A stretch of 64,000 nucleotides of DNA from Pseudorasbora parva (taxonomy: Eukaryota > Chordata > Actinopteri > Cypriniformes > Gobionidae). The stretch lies in assembly GCF_024679245.1 (NCBI RefSeq), contig NC_090177.1:41504018-41568017 (forward strand). Reading direction: 5' to 3'. Made by a program: the position numbers and the translations under genes. How positions within the stretch are numbered: position 1 is the stretch's first letter; every line of letters starts with the position of its first letter. The notes beneath the pieces were generated by a model. The model did not search any database, was not told where the DNA came from, and saw nothing but the letters and a program-made list of their open reading frames with translations. Of the stretch, positions 1 to 12,886 are shown piece by piece.

Positions 1-715
1 GTTCCTTAAAGGTACATATCGGTACTTTAAGAGTGCGTGTTAGTTCCTTAAAGGTACATATCAGTACTTTAAGAGTGCGTATTAGTACCTTAAAGGTACA
101 TAACAGTACTTTAAGAGTGCGTATTAGTACCTTAAAGGTACATATCAGTACTTTAAGAGTGCGTGTTAGTTCCTTAAAGGTACATATCGGTACTTTAAGA
201 GTGCGTATTAGTACCTTAAAGGTACATAACAGTACTTTAAGAGTGCGTATTAGTACCTTAAAGGTACATATCAGTACTTTAAGAGTGCGTATTAGTACCT
301 TAAAGGTACATATCAGTACTTTAAGAGTGCGTATTAGTACCTTAAAGGTACATATCGGTACTTTAAGAGTGCGTGTTAGTTCCTTAAAGGTACATATCGG
401 TACTTTAAGAGTGCGTGTTAGTTCCTTAAAGGTACATATCGGTACTTTAAGAGTGCGTATTAGTACCTTAAAGGTACATATCAGTACTTTAAGAGTGCGT
501 ATTAGTTCCTTAAAGGTACATATCAGTACTTTAAGAGTGCGTGTTAGTTCCTTAAAGGTACATATCGGTACTTTAAGAGTGCGTGTTAGTTCCTTAAAGG
601 TACATATCGGTACTTTAAGAGTGCGTGTTAGTTCCTTAAAGGTACATATCGGTACTTTAAGAGTGCGTGTTAGTTCCTTAAAGGTACATATCAGTACTTT
701 AAGAGTGCGTATTAG
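1..715. repeat. 42-bp minisatellite of palindromic half-units
   Basis: About 17 head-to-tail copies of a 42-bp unit made of two related 21-bp halves, one containing CTTAAAGGTACATATC and the other GTACTTTAAGAGTGCG. The halves are near inverted repeats of each other (CTTAAAGGTAC against GTACTTTAAG, one-base bulge), so each unit can fold into a hairpin. Variants alternate between copies (GTTCC/GTACC, ATATCG/ATATCA/ATAACA, GTGTTA/GTATTA). Because 42 is a multiple of 3, one plus-strand frame stays open for 240 codons from 33 (a GTG, no ATG) as a 14-residue repeat; this is a by-product of the period, not evidence of a gene. The array runs off the left edge of the window, so its full length is unknown. 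Confidence 0.95.
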
Positions 716-2088
716 TCCATTTTTGGTTTTGTACCTTAGGCTACCACCCCAATGACAGCACTGTACCTTTTTTTCTGACAGTTTGTTAAAAGGAAAGGAA
801 AGGAAAAATAAATTCAGCAGCACAAATAAAACCAACAAGAATCAAGATCTATTCATGCCGCACTTCATGCTGGGTAGATTCATAGTACACATGCACTGTA
901 GAAATACAGGATGAAATTCAGAGTGCAGTTTGGGACAAGAGACGTCATACTGTGGATCTATTATATTTGAAAAAGGGTACCTACTCTCATTTCTATTGAA
1001 ACGTGTATGTCATGTATTTAATTTATTTGTAATTACGCATGTGCAATGATGAATTAGCATACTTTTATTTAACTTTTAATATAAAATCAAATAATACACA
1101 AAACTTGAAATTATAATCAAGCACATAAGTGCACTTCTTTAAAGCATGACAAAAGACTATCAGAACATAAGATACTTTAAAGTAAAAACTCAGTTTGACA
1201 TTATTACCAAGTGCACTGTGTCATTAAATGGATTTCTATTTCAAGGATTTGTTATTTACTAGTTTGTTTGTTTTTTAAACAATTTTAAGTGCACATTCAA
1301 CACATTAACTGCACTTCTTTTAAGAAGTAAAATAGTTAAAATTACAAACATTTGATGCATTGGAGTGTGCAATAAACAGGTATGCATACTTAATCATTTA
1401 TATTAAAAGAGTTTACATTTATTCATTCATTCATAATTTAATTTTTTTTTTAGCAAACAACACATTTTCTTTATTATAATATTGATAATTTGCAATTTGG
1501 GAGACATGTCCCCCATCCCTCTTGAGGATCTACACCTGCATTTTAACAGTAATACTGTATGTTGTTGAGAAAGAAGCAAACTGGCGATTTCATAAATCTC
1601 TGTCTTAAATGGTGATATCCCTCTCTAATGGCTTGGTAATTGACGTCACGCCAGGCAGATTCAAGGTGCTTTCACTGCTTTGACAAGTTAAGTGGGGGGT
1701 GGAGGGGGCATGGGGCCATTGTCTTTCAAATGAGCTGTCAAGAGGGGGCGTCCCGTCAGCAGTTTGCCTTAGTACCTGCCCGTTAATAATTGAGCCGTGA
1801 GCTTGTGGAGGTGTATGGCGTGTAACAGACAACTTATGTGCTTTGATTGACAGATGAGCTAACTGCGACTTTTTTCCCCTAAAGAATAAAAACAGAGGCA
1901 GGAGACACACCAGTGATTGAAATCAAAGGGAAATGGGAGGTCTAAATAGAAATGATGAGAGAGTATCTGTGTGTGTTCAGATGGGTTACTTATTGTGTGG
2001 TGTGTGTGTTTTCAAGGCATTGTAAGCAACTTCCTTTTTGGGTTCTTGTTGGTGATAAGTGTAACTGAATGGGGGCTAGTCCATGACG
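716..2088. other. Intergenic, possible conserved non-coding stretch
   Basis: No gene recognised. 716-780 may be the flank of the element that carries the minisatellite. 1000-1500 is simple AT-rich DNA. About 1610-1980 is more complex and contains homeodomain-like TTAATAATTGA and CAATTAATAA-type cores; it could be a conserved non-coding element, but conservation cannot be seen from one sequence. Confidence 0.3.
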
Positions 2089-2091
2089 TGC

Positions 2092-2125
<34 letters not shown>
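2089..2125. repeat. (TG)n microsatellite
   Basis: Uninterrupted TG dinucleotides after a short GTGCGTGCG lead-in. Confidence 0.97.
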
Positions 2126-2127
<2 letters not shown>

Positions 2128-2732
2128 ATAACTTCTGTTCCATGAAGAAGAGGATGATGCACCCAATGTACCTAAGGCAGCATAAGTTTCAGAAGCCGGG
2201 TGTCATCAATCACCGGTTGCGATGTGTCCGCACTAACCTGGTTTATGACAGCTAGAACAACATTACACTAAACAAACCTGTTTTATGGCACTAGTGATTG
2301 ATTCCCTCTCTATTTCCACACTGTGCTTTCACACGTCACACATGCCAGAAATCACTGTCAGAGCAGGAGACTCAACTGGTTCTTATTCAAATCCGTTTCT
2401 AAAAAATTAATAAATAAATACTGGAGCTGCATGATATTCATGATAGTGGATAATCTCCATTCTTCTCCAGTGTGGATGGAGCATCCATACTAAATCATCC
2501 GACGGTATTCGCTGCACAACTATTGAATCTACACCGCCACATCAAAAGGAATTATGATTTACAGTTGCTTAAGTTTGACACTATAGTCCGATTCGCAAAC
2601 TGCAGCCCATGCACAGACATTTTGGGGGGCAGGTGCTTAAGTGAACCCCCTCATATAATTATTAATAAAAAGTAGTTGATTTTTTTTATTATTTTTATTA
2701 AATACACAATTTAACACTAATTAATAGCGCTG
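2126..2732. other. Intergenic, nothing recognised
   Basis: No splice-flanked coding segment, RNA gene or transposon terminus seen. The short open frame at 2472-2675 has no support. Confidence 0.4.
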
Positions 2733-4223
2733 CACTGTAAAAAATGATTTGTTGACACAACTTTTTTTCAAATCTATTTACCAACATTAACTTACACTAG
2801 TCAAAGTCTTCTCTTTCTGCTCACGCGTTTCGACAGCAGCTCGGTGTCTAACACAATGTATATCTAGCAAAAATGTGCGTGAGTAAACTCGTTCCCTCAA
2901 TTCAATTGAGTAATGGAGTCTCCCAAAACTTATTTAAGCTCACTTAACTTGGTGCTCACGTTCACTGTACTTAAATTGTTAAGTTCACCAAACTTGGTAC
3001 ACCCAGTTCAGTACACCATGCTGGGTACAACCAATCAAAACTTCCCCATGGGTCCCAACATGCATTGCGTCATGAATAAATTATGCATCTAAATTTTGAC
3101 TGCTTTTCTTTGATTCTTACTGTTTGCTTTTACTTTTGCTGTTTTGTTCTGATTTTTTTGTAGCTTGTTTTATGTTTAGAGTTGCCCTTTTCATCAGAAT
3201 TTTTTTTTTTTTTTTTTTTTTGATTGTCACCATTATAGAGATTCATACGCCGATTCTTGATGTCTGTGTGGGTCTGATTAATGCCATAGATTTAAACTTT
3301 TAGTGCAAATAGTAATTAATTAAATAAATTACCACAACAATGAAGGATCTCATGGCTATCATATATGGCTATTATAAACCACTTTGACAATTAGAGCATT
3401 AGACTCTGCATGATATCAACAATTTTGGTAATACGTGATGTTATCATCATCAATGTATTAACATCACTTGATGATATTTTCTCTTGACTCTTTGTTCCTT
3501 AACAAATGTGTCTCACAAACACAAAGCAGCCAGAGAACTATTATTATTACACAGTCAAGGGTCAAGAGCCCAACTAAAGCAAACACTTATCTCCATCATG
3601 GTGACTTTAAACGAAACTATTATTTTAATTAAAACAGAAATAAAGTCAATCTGGTTAGTTATAAGTTTTATATTATTGTTAGGTTTAGTAACTTACAAAT
3701 TTTTACTTATCGAATTAAGCCTCCATCTTATTTTGAATCAGCAACAGACGAGGCGAAAAGGATCACCTTTTGTAAATGTTCTCCAATCAGTGAATTAGTT
3801 CTTGTTGCCAGACAGAACTCCTGGCATGGCCAATCACATCAAAGCAAGACCAGAGTGAGCTTTTTTATGATTAATTATGATTTTGAGTTCATACAACTTG
3901 AAATCTTAAGTTTATGCATTTTGTAGGATAATAAGTTATACTAACTTATATTTTTGAGTTTTTGGACTAAACTAGTAATGTTTAGTCAAGATTACTTGAT
4001 TTGTTTAAGTAAAGACAACATTAGGGTTTACATGGGCATAAGGCAGAAAATTGAAATAACCTATGTTTTGTTGTTATATGAACACGTTATTTTAAGTTTT
4101 CCATTTACCTTCAAGTTGAGGTGGTTATAACTCATCCTATTGTGTAGTGAGACACTGCAATTTGACAGGACATGATTTTACTTGTCCACTTGACTAAAAC
4201 TCAGAATCATTTTTTACAGCATG
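2733..4223. mobile_element. Non-autonomous DNA transposon, ACTGTAAAAAATG ends
   Basis: The left end reads CACTGTAAAAAATGATTT and the right end, reverse-complemented, reads CATGCTGTAAAAAATGATT, giving a short terminal inverted repeat around CTGTAAAAAATGATT. The interior (about 3525-3680) shares segments with the element at 10182-12884, notably the stretch around AAGAGCCCAACTAAAGCAAA and the AAATAAAGTC.ATCTGGTTAGT segment, so the two are relatives. There is no transposase frame. A target duplication is not clear, so boundaries could be a few bases off. Confidence 0.6.
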
Positions 4224-5304
4224 GGTAACAAAAAAATTGATTTCTCGATTTAAATCTATTCTTATATTTACGAACCATCATCAATTCCTAAATCCCAAAA
4301 ATCGTTTGGTCACCCTGTTTTCAGTTGATGAATAAAAGGAACATTGTAGCGCGCCTCCCATTCAATAAATCACAATAATCTTTGTGCTTTGTTACTATTG
4401 AAAGGAAACAGTGTCAGATTTCAAATTACATCCATTTTATTACAGAATTCAAAACCATAAATTGGCGCTCAAGAGAGGCAGCAAGTGAGCTGATCTTCTC
4501 TTCCACCTTAATGCCAGTTACAGCGCAAAATAAACATGAATAAGCATCTAAAAGTGTGTTAAAAGACAGAGTACAACTTACCAACATCTGTATCATGTCA
4601 CAGAATTACTTTGACACTTTGTTTCAATCATGGAAAAGTGTCAGTAAAACAGATTGTGAACACTGTAATGTCACATTTACCTCAGAAAAAAACATATACG
4701 GTGTCCATAAACCTGTTAGTCAGCTAGAAAACTTAACTCTAGAGAGGAGCATTCTGATACATATATCCACCATATTACATATTCACTATAGTGTTTAATG
4801 CTTTTCAATATTTCATGCATGTTTGAGTAAATCTCAAAGTTTTTATGATGTATTTCAAAAAACTAATTGAAGTAGAAATATGATTATGTAATTGTAAAGT
4901 TAATATTATAACACATCATCGAGTGTAATTTACGTTTTTGTATGCAAATCAGTTAACTTTTACTTTCAACAGGCTAATGCTGTGTCCCAGGCAGTTTTTG
5001 AGCCAGAACTCGTAACTGGGAGTACATCAATCTAGTACGAGTTCATGGGTGGGAAGTTACGGGTTTAATGGCCGTTCCAGTGCATTTTCACGGGTAGAAG
5101 GACGGGAAAACACGGGTTACGGGTTCCCTGAAACGCAGCATAAGTATCAACTGACTCTCATAGTTTATGCCATTGTTTCCCTTGACAAAATTTGCCTTGT
5201 ATTTTACCTGATATATCCAAAAAAAACGACATTGAATCAAATCGAATCGGAATTGAAATTGAAATTGAATCGAATTGTAAAATGTGTCAATACCCAGCCC
5301 TACT
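4224..5304. other. Intergenic, degraded repeats
   Basis: AT-rich. 4225-4330 carries ATTTAAATC/GAATCG-type sequence, and 4980-5145 has repeated ACGGG motifs, both reminiscent of old DNA-transposon subterminal sequence. No gene seen. Confidence 0.3.
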
Positions 5305-5961
5305 ATAAAGGGTTAGTTCACCCAAAAATTAAATTTCTCTCAATAATGACTCCCCCTAATGTCGTTCCACACCCGTAAGACCTCCGTTCATCTTCACACA
5401 CAGTTTAAGATATTTTATATTTAGTCCGAGAGCGTATGCAAGTGTATGCACACTATACTGTCCACGTCCAGAAAGGGAATAAAAACATCATCACAGTAGT
5501 CCATATGAGACATCAGTGGGTTAATTAGAGTCTCTTGAAGCATCCAAAAATAACAAAAACTACGACTTTATTCAGCTTTGTCTTCTCTTCCGGGTTTGTT
5601 TTCAAACCTCAAATAAAGATTTGAACGGTTATGAATCAGCGTATTTATTCATGATTCCGATCGCCAATGTCACGTGATTTCAGCAGTTTGACACGCGATC
5701 AGAATCATGAATCAATACGCGGATTCATGATCATTTGAATCTTTATTTGAGGATTGAAAACAAATCTCATCCCATATTACCTTTCTGGAAAGGGACATTA
5801 TACAGTACATACATTCAATGGAGGAACAGAAAGCTCTCGGACTAAATATAACATATCTTAAACTGTGTGTGAAGATGAACGGAGGTCTTACGGGTGTGGA
5901 ACGACATTAGGGTGAGGAGTTAATGAGAGAATTTTCTTTTTTGGTTGAACTAACACTTTAA
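5305..5961. mobile_element. Foldback MITE, GGGTTAGTTCACCC family
   Basis: Two arms of about 250-300 bp in inverted orientation: the left starts TAAAGGGTTAGTTCACCC, the right ends with the complement GGTTGAACTAACACTTTAA. Matching inner blocks include ACACCCGTAAGACCTCCG (left) and its complement near 5885. No coding capacity. Half copies of the same subfamily lie at 49995-50192. Confidence 0.8.
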
Positions 5962-5971
5962 CACTACTCAC

Positions 5972-6236
5972 TTTATACCATTTAAATGAAATCAGTAATC
6001 CATTTTATAATTTATTAAAATCAATTTACACAGCATTTACAATTGTTATGAGATTAATGTTTTAAATATAACAGTTTGAATATTTTGTGGGGAAAAATTA
6101 ATGATAATTATAATTATAATCATATATAAATATAAATATTATAATCATTCATTCCGATAACTTTCGTAGATATCATTCAACCGATTCTTTCACACTGGCT
6201 GATTAATTTATGGAATAAGCAAGTCTACTGATGAAT
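5972..6236. repeat. Dispersed AT-rich repeat, copy 1
   Basis: Begins TACCATTTAAATGAAATCAG and ends near GAATAAGCAAGTCTACT. The same sequence recurs at 8941-9292, where its middle has expanded into an (AT)n tract. Confidence 0.75.
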
Positions 6237-6319
6237 GAGTCATTGAATCGACTCAACTGATTCATTCAAACACACTGAATCATTTAAGAATGAAACACTG
6301 CCATTCTTTGAAAGCTTGA

Positions 6320-6545
6320 AATGTCTCAGAGATTTACCGCAGAGCGAGAACTGAACGCAGTCAAATATTACTGTCACTGTCACTGATGGTGGATCTGCTG
6401 AAGAAGCTGTCGGAGAGCTGAATATTGATTCTGAGGATGTTGAAGATGATAGTTTTGAGAATATGTTTGAGATGGTGAATATGAGGCAGATGCTGAACGA
6501 ACTGAAATGAGCTCTGATGAGGACAGTGATGATGATGGGATAAAA
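6320..6545 (+). pseudogene. Possible piggyBac-type transposase N-terminus, broken
   Basis: A plus-strand frame starts MSQRFTAERELNAVKYY and stops at once. A second frame just after it is strongly acidic (SAEEAVGELNIDSEDVEDD). An MS-RFTAEEAL start followed by an acidic serine-rich stretch is the usual beginning of piggyBac-family (PGBD-like) transposases. The two frames are offset and nothing resembling the catalytic core follows, so this would be a truncated relic. The resemblance is from memory of the family and short; a chance match cannot be excluded. Confidence 0.3.
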
Positions 6546-6755
6546 CATCTGTAAAACAACGTTACTCTAACATCAGGAGCTTTATATTATTGGGACAGGT
6601 AAAGATCCATCTGTGTTAGATATAGATCCGGGTTGCTAAAGACCCGAATATGTACTAATGACTGACGAAGCATTCGTGCATTTAAGGGTTAATTGAGAAT
6701 GAATGCCATGGGCCAAATTTCAACAAAAACTCAAATGGACCAATTATCACTTCAA

Positions 6756-7088
6756 GGCGGCATTTCCAGATAACATTGTCTCTTGGCGCGCTACGAAGAC
6801 GAAGGTATAACTTAACTGAAGGTATACCATTATATATGTATATATATATAGTACAACTTCGGAATTATATTCGTATAGACTGACATGTAAAGAAAGTTTT
6901 TGCACAGTGGCCACTAGTGGAATGAACTGTTAATAGTGATAAGGTATAGCTAAGAGTGGTCCAGACCAACCTTACAAAAGGTATTCTTAACTAAGATCAT
7001 TTCGAGAAACACATATTAACGTTAAGGGATACTTTAAGGTATAACTTAAGCATGACGTAGTGTTAAGAAGGTTTTGAGAAATCCAGCC
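6756..7088. mobile_element. MITE, GGCTGCATTTC family, diverged copy
   Basis: Left end GGCGGCATTTCCAGATAAC and right end GAGAAATCCAGCC match, with changes, the ends of the 7230-8588 element, and the interior (TTCGGAATTATATTCG, GTGGTCCAGACCAACC) is shared with 8340-8580. Older or shorter relative of that copy. Confidence 0.75.
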
Positions 7089-7229
7089 AAAATCTAGCCT
7101 GACAAGCCAGATCCACATCAAGATGTTTGGCCTGGAAACTCACCATTGACAGCTCAATCCGAGGGGCGGATAAACGGTTGTCTTTCAAACTCCCTCTGCA
7201 CGCGATAGGATAGCGCTACAACCAACCAG

Positions 7230-8588
7230 GGCTGCATTTCCCGATAACGTTGTCTCTTAGCGCGCTACGAAGACTCTAAAGGTATAACTTAACTGAAGGT
7301 ATACCATTTCTAGGTGTGTTCCCCGAACTATACCTTAGGAGTTTGCTTAAGGTATACCTTCTTAAGTGCGACGTAAGCGGGTGCTGTTCGTGGCGGCGGT
7401 GCTGAATTGGCTTCTATCGATGGCTCAAGAATCGATTATTTACTCTATGCAGGGGCTGTTTCACTGTGTTATGTGAAAAAATTATGTTCTTTATAAAAGA
7501 AACACTTCAGAAATAGTTGAACTTTCATTTATCATACATAATTGCACCTAAATTTTACATAATTCTGAAATGAGTGTACGAACCAGCAATCTCATGCTCA
7601 ACCGCACCATGAGCATCACGCGTCATTTAAATTATTACAATATATTTCCCATAGTGTCTTGATTTAATCCACAACCAGGGATGATTGACCATGCAGCAGC
7701 TGCATCACATTATTGTGTAAATAACTAATTTATATTATTAGATGGCCTACTCAATAAAAACGCAACACGCAAAACATATAATCAGCTGCTACTATATGGC
7801 GGAGAAAAAATAAAGAAAGAGAAGAGCCGCCAGCAGCTGATTTTAGTAGCTGAGCTCCGTCCAGTTTGTCTCGACAAAGTTGATCCAACAAGATCTAAAA
7901 GCTGCTGAATTTGCTGTCGTGGTAGGCGAAATTTATTTTTAATAGCAGCTTCTGACATGGTAGCCAGGGACTAAAGTTTTCACGTATAAAATAGTGCACA
8001 TACACCAAATGGCTCCGCGGACAGCGCCGTCTTTGATTTAGCACAATTATATTCGCTGCCTCGCTGCCAAAGTTTGACTAAACTCTCTTCCACAATCATT
8101 CCCTTTAAATAGGCTCCTAAGCCTTTCCTGTCTAATGGTTTGCCAGCTGATGTACCTTTGGATAATATCATTAAAAAGCTAACGACCATTAGTGTTTGTA
8201 ATGAAATTTTATGACAAAGAAATTTATGAAATTTCGTATAACAATTTTAATCCTTGCATAAAAAAAAAAAAAAAAAAAAAACAAACAAAAAAAAAAAAAC
8301 TATTTAACTAGCCTAATTGAACACTGGGTGTATATTACAACTTCGGAATTATATTCGGATGACTGACATATAAAGCAGTCTATGCACAGTGGTGGCCACT
8401 AGTGGAATGAACTGTTAATAGTGATAAGGTATAGCTAAGAGTGGTCCAGACCAACCGTACGAAAGTATGACTTAAAGAAGGTATTCTTAACTAAGTTCGT
8501 TTCGGGAAACACATATTAACGTTAAGGGATACCTTAAGGTATAACTTAAGAATGACGTAGAGTTAAGAAGGTTTCGGGAAATGCAGCC
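7230..8588. mobile_element. GGCTGCATTTCCC element nested in the TAGCCT element
   Basis: Terminal inverted repeats GGCTGCATTTCCCGATAAC and (reverse-complemented right end) GGCTGCATTTCCCGAAAC. It is flanked by CAG on both sides (7227-7229, 8589-8591). The paralogous unoccupied site at about 41765-41775 reads CCAACCAGAGCAAC with one CAG, which proves the boundaries and a 3-bp target duplication. No intact transposase; a 69-codon minus-strand frame at 7980-8189 is unsupported. A 3-bp duplication fits a PIF/Harbinger-like origin, but the target CAG is not the usual TWA. Confidence 0.85.
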
Positions 8589-8940
8589 CAGAGCAACGAA
8601 GGTGAAGCAGAGCTCGTTGACTGATTAAACATTCGCCGTATCCGGTCGGCTAAACTCCGAACACATCTTCCCTTTTTAAGAATGACTTCAGTGCCGTTCT
8701 TTGTTCTTTTCTCAGAGAAAAGCTTAACTCCAAGTCTTCCAGAGTCGCGGTCAAAGCTGATTCGAAAGACCGCCGTTCGCCAGTTTCTGTGTTTACAGAA
8801 GCACGCAAACGCAACTCGGCCGTCGTCATTATGGCCCCGCCCACCGACTCTATACACGATGTGATTGGCCCAGCAAGAGTGAGGCGAATACAGCTCAGAA
8901 GGGTATTGAGAGTTCCTAGACGACACTCGCGGGCAGATTA

Positions 8941-9292
<352 letters not shown>

Positions 9293-9327
9293 TGCTGCCG
9301 CTAGGGTGCGTCTAGATTTCTAGGCTA

Positions 9328-10179
9328 GCCTAAATCAGTTTAATAATCCACTCATTGAAACCTAATTAATATTACTCTCATCAGTGTTATTCCTGGCTGA
9401 TGGTTCATAGTGCAAACTGATGTTTAAGGAAGATTTCTTCATTACACATTTCTAAACAAACAAACATTAATGGAAACAAATCATTAATGGATTGGGCCTG
9501 CTAACTGGAATCAGATTTGTGCGTTTCCCAGTCCTAACCAGAACAGCAGCGTGCTGCGTCTGAAAGAGCGAAAAGCACAAATATTTTTATAAAGAGATGT
9601 TCTGGTTCCTAATTAACAGGAAGACGTCCAGAGGCGGTGCGGAGGCTGAGGATGGCTGGGAGCTGGACTGGAGGAGCTGGCAGGCGCGGGGATGAGGGAG
9701 GGGGAGAGAGTGTCTCCTTAAACCAGGTTTTAGTAGGAGGCAGATGTGAAAGACATAGTTAGCTGGTGTTTTGGGAAGTGAAATTGCCTCCCCTGTTGGG
9801 CATTAAGGCCTCTGCAGCCCCCTATCACAGAAAGCCTGTAATTCCCTGCGTCCCATCAGCCCCTCCTGAAGTCTTTCCCAGCGAGGCTTGAATTCAAATA
9901 GAAAAATTAATGTGGGAATAATAGCCCTGGGCCTCGCCATCCCGAGATGCTTTCATACACTCTCCTTTTACGAATTTTATAAGAGGGAGGTGAAAAAAAA
10001 GAGCTTCCATCCTTTTTTTCTCTCTTCCGTGTTCCATTTCTCATCCAGCACACATGTAGCATGATCCAGAGATGTCACACTGATGTGCAAAACTCTCTCA
10101 CACATTAGAGAGATAATCTTCAACGTGTTAAACGGCGGATTAATCCGTACGTAAAGGCTGTGTTCTCTCAGACCAGCAA
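9328..10179. other. Unique intergenic DNA, candidate conserved non-coding element
   Basis: No gene recognised. About 9760-9960 is complex, non-repetitive sequence with TF-site-like cores (AAAAATTAATGTGG, TTGAATTCAAAT). It differs in texture from the surrounding transposons. Confidence 0.3.
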
Positions 10180-10181
10180 TA

Positions 10182-12884
10182 CACTGTAAAAAAATGCTGT
10201 AAAAAAACGGCCACATTTTGACAGTAAAATGCTGTTTTCCATTAAAACAGTAATATACTGTAGAAAACAATGCATTCTGGGTAATATTTGTCATTTTCGA
10301 GAAAATAGCCAACAGTAATATACTGTGAATTAACACACTTAAAGTCGACACTCAGAGGCTGTGTTCAAAATCACTCCCTATCCCCTTATTCACTATTCCC
10401 TACACTAGTTCACTGATATAGACCACTCGACAGAGAGAGAGGAAAGAAGAGAGTGAATTCAGACACTGATGAACACCTGCTGTTATCACTGAAGGAAAGA
10501 GAAACATGATTTCATCAACTGAAGATAAAGAGAAGACATTAAATCTCTGAAGATCTCATCAGAGGATTAAACAACTCCACAAACAGCATTACCAGCTTCA
10601 CACATTACTAACCAGACTGACTTTATTTCTGTCAGACGTCTACAGAAGCTCTTATTGAGAATTATCAGATGATGTTTTATTGGTTCTTCTGACGTTACCA
10701 TGATGGTGATCAGTGTTTGCTTTAGTTGGGCTCTTGAACATCGACACAATAACATCAGTTTTTCTCTCGCTGCTGTAACGGTGTGTTTTCAATACATTTG
10801 TTATAGCAAGCAAAGCTGAGACTAAACCATGAGTTGGTTATGTTGACTATTTAATAATAGTTTAATTCACTAATAATTTACTAGTCTTATCTATAAACAT
10901 ATAGCTGATGCTTAATTTTTTGTAAAACTTGAACCCTACAATTTTATAACATCATTGTTGCAACAACCAGATAATTTGAAGAGCATGGGAACGCTTGTGG
11001 TCAAAACATCTGAATCAATCTGACTCACACAGACATCAAGAATCGGCATATGAATCTCAGCCGTGGTGACACTCAAAACTCCCAGCATGCATTGCGGCAC
11101 GAATAAATTATGCTGCTGAATAGCCTGGTTCTTTTCTTTAATTCTTACTATTTGCCTTTATTTTTGCTGCTGTTGTTGTGTTGACTTTAAGTAGTGTTTT
11201 GTGATGTTCAGAGTTCATCTGTTCATTTTCTTTATTGATTGTCACCATTGTTGAGATTCATACGCTGATTCTTCAAGTCTATGCGAGTCTAAATGACAGC
11301 AGAGAGCAAACAATTTGTTAAAATCATGACTTTATAAATCATTCATAACTAATTCCTAATCAGTGGTTGATAATTACAGAAGGGTCCCAGTTTAATAACG
11401 TAAAATAAGAGTTGATATGTGTTTTTAAAAGAATGGGTTTGTTTAGGGAAAAACACTGGACAAGATTAACAAACTAAACATCCTATTACAATTATAGCAA
11501 AACATAGTCAATCATTTCTGAAAATTTTTTTATTTTGGCTTTTTTCGCTACAATAAATGTGTTTAAGAAACACACAGTTATAGCAGACAAAGCAAAACTA
11601 TCGTTATAAAGTCAAGGGCCAAGAGCCCAACTGAAGCAAACACTGATCACGATAATGGTGACCAAATATTTTCAATTAAACATCAACACCTAAAGATCTG
11701 ATAATTCCCAATAAGAGCTTCTGTAGACGTCTGACAGAAATAAAGTCAGTCTGGTTAGTAATGTGTGAAGCTGGTAATGCTGTTTGTGGAGTTGTTTAAT
11801 CCTCTGATGGGATCTTCAGAGATTTAATGTCTTCTTTTATCTTCAGTTGATTTCATCTAAAGCTGTGGCTGAAGTCAGCTGTAGTTCTCGTGTTTCTCTG
11901 TCCTTCAGTGATTCTTGTTAACAGGTGTTCTCAGTTATCACTTAATTAATCTCTTAATTATCTCATGAACTTCATCAATGCTTCAATTACTCTAACACTC
12001 TGTAGTGTGTACACTCTTCAGTGTTCATTTAAAGCTGAAGATTTTACTGTGGGGTTAAAAGGGTTAAAGGGGTTAGATGAAAAACCCCACAGTGGGAACC
12101 GTAAATTAACAGTAAGAAACTGTAAATTAATTTACGGAAAAGTTCTGTAAAAAAACGGGACTTTACTGGAACCAGAGCTGCCAGTAGATTACCGTTAAAT
12201 CAAGGAAAAACAGTAATATACTGTAAAACGTAACAGTCAGATTTACCAGATGAATCAAGATATTTTCACTGAAATATTAGTGAAAGTTATTAGAAAAAAG
12301 TTGTGCAAAGTCAGTAACTGATAAGGTGAGTAAATATTCAAATGACCTGTGTTTATGTGTTGTTGCACAAGATGATATGAAGAGATCTTTGAGTTGAATT
12401 CATTAGTTTTGTGGGTCACCGTTGTGCTGAAGAGTAGAGCCTGTGCTTCAGTCCAGGATGAGCAGAGAAACATTGATGATATGCTGCCTGATGCTTTCTT
12501 TAACGGCAGTGACTGTGTTTGCTGATGCAGTTATGAGCCGTTTGTTGAGTAATTTATCACATACGTGTGTTGCTCAATGAACCGCAAAGATTGAAGTTAA
12601 AGTCATGTTTCTAAATCATTTTACTACTACGCCTTACACGTGTGAAAGGACTCAAATGAAGTTTTACGATACAAACACCTATAAATATTAGTTTTAAAAT
12701 GAGAACTGTTTGAAGCGATCAGTTTTCCAAATTAAAAATTACCTTTCATGGTATTATTACGGTAAAATACTGTAAAAAATGAGAGCTGTATATAAACAGT
12801 AGAGGGCTGTAAATTAACAGTACATTGCTGGAACCACAGCTGCCAGTAGATTACCGTTATTTTACGACACAATTTTTTACAGTG
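10182..12884. mobile_element. 2.7-kb foldback DNA transposon, TA target
   Basis: Ends CACTGTAAAAAAATG (left) and, reverse-complemented right end, CACTGTAAAAAATTGTG, flanked by TA on each side (10180-10181, 12885-12886). Inside, 10519-10735 and 11625-11860 are long inverted copies of each other (for example CAGACTGACTTTATTTCTGT against ACAGAAATAAAGTCAGTCTG). Near both ends are repeated ACAGTAATATACTGT palindromes. No transposase; it depends on an enzyme from elsewhere. Related to 2733-4223. Confidence 0.8.
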
Positions 12885-12886
12885 TA

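Noticed and set aside
1..715. CRISPR-like array
   Set aside because: Direct repeats without unique spacers in vertebrate DNA; a plain minisatellite.
33..755. 240-codon repeat protein
   Set aside because: Starts at GTG inside the tandem repeat with no ATG, promoter or splice context; the open frame follows from the 42-bp period.
2733..4223. Assigning a target duplication to this element
   Set aside because: Flanking bases do not match; boundaries left approximate.
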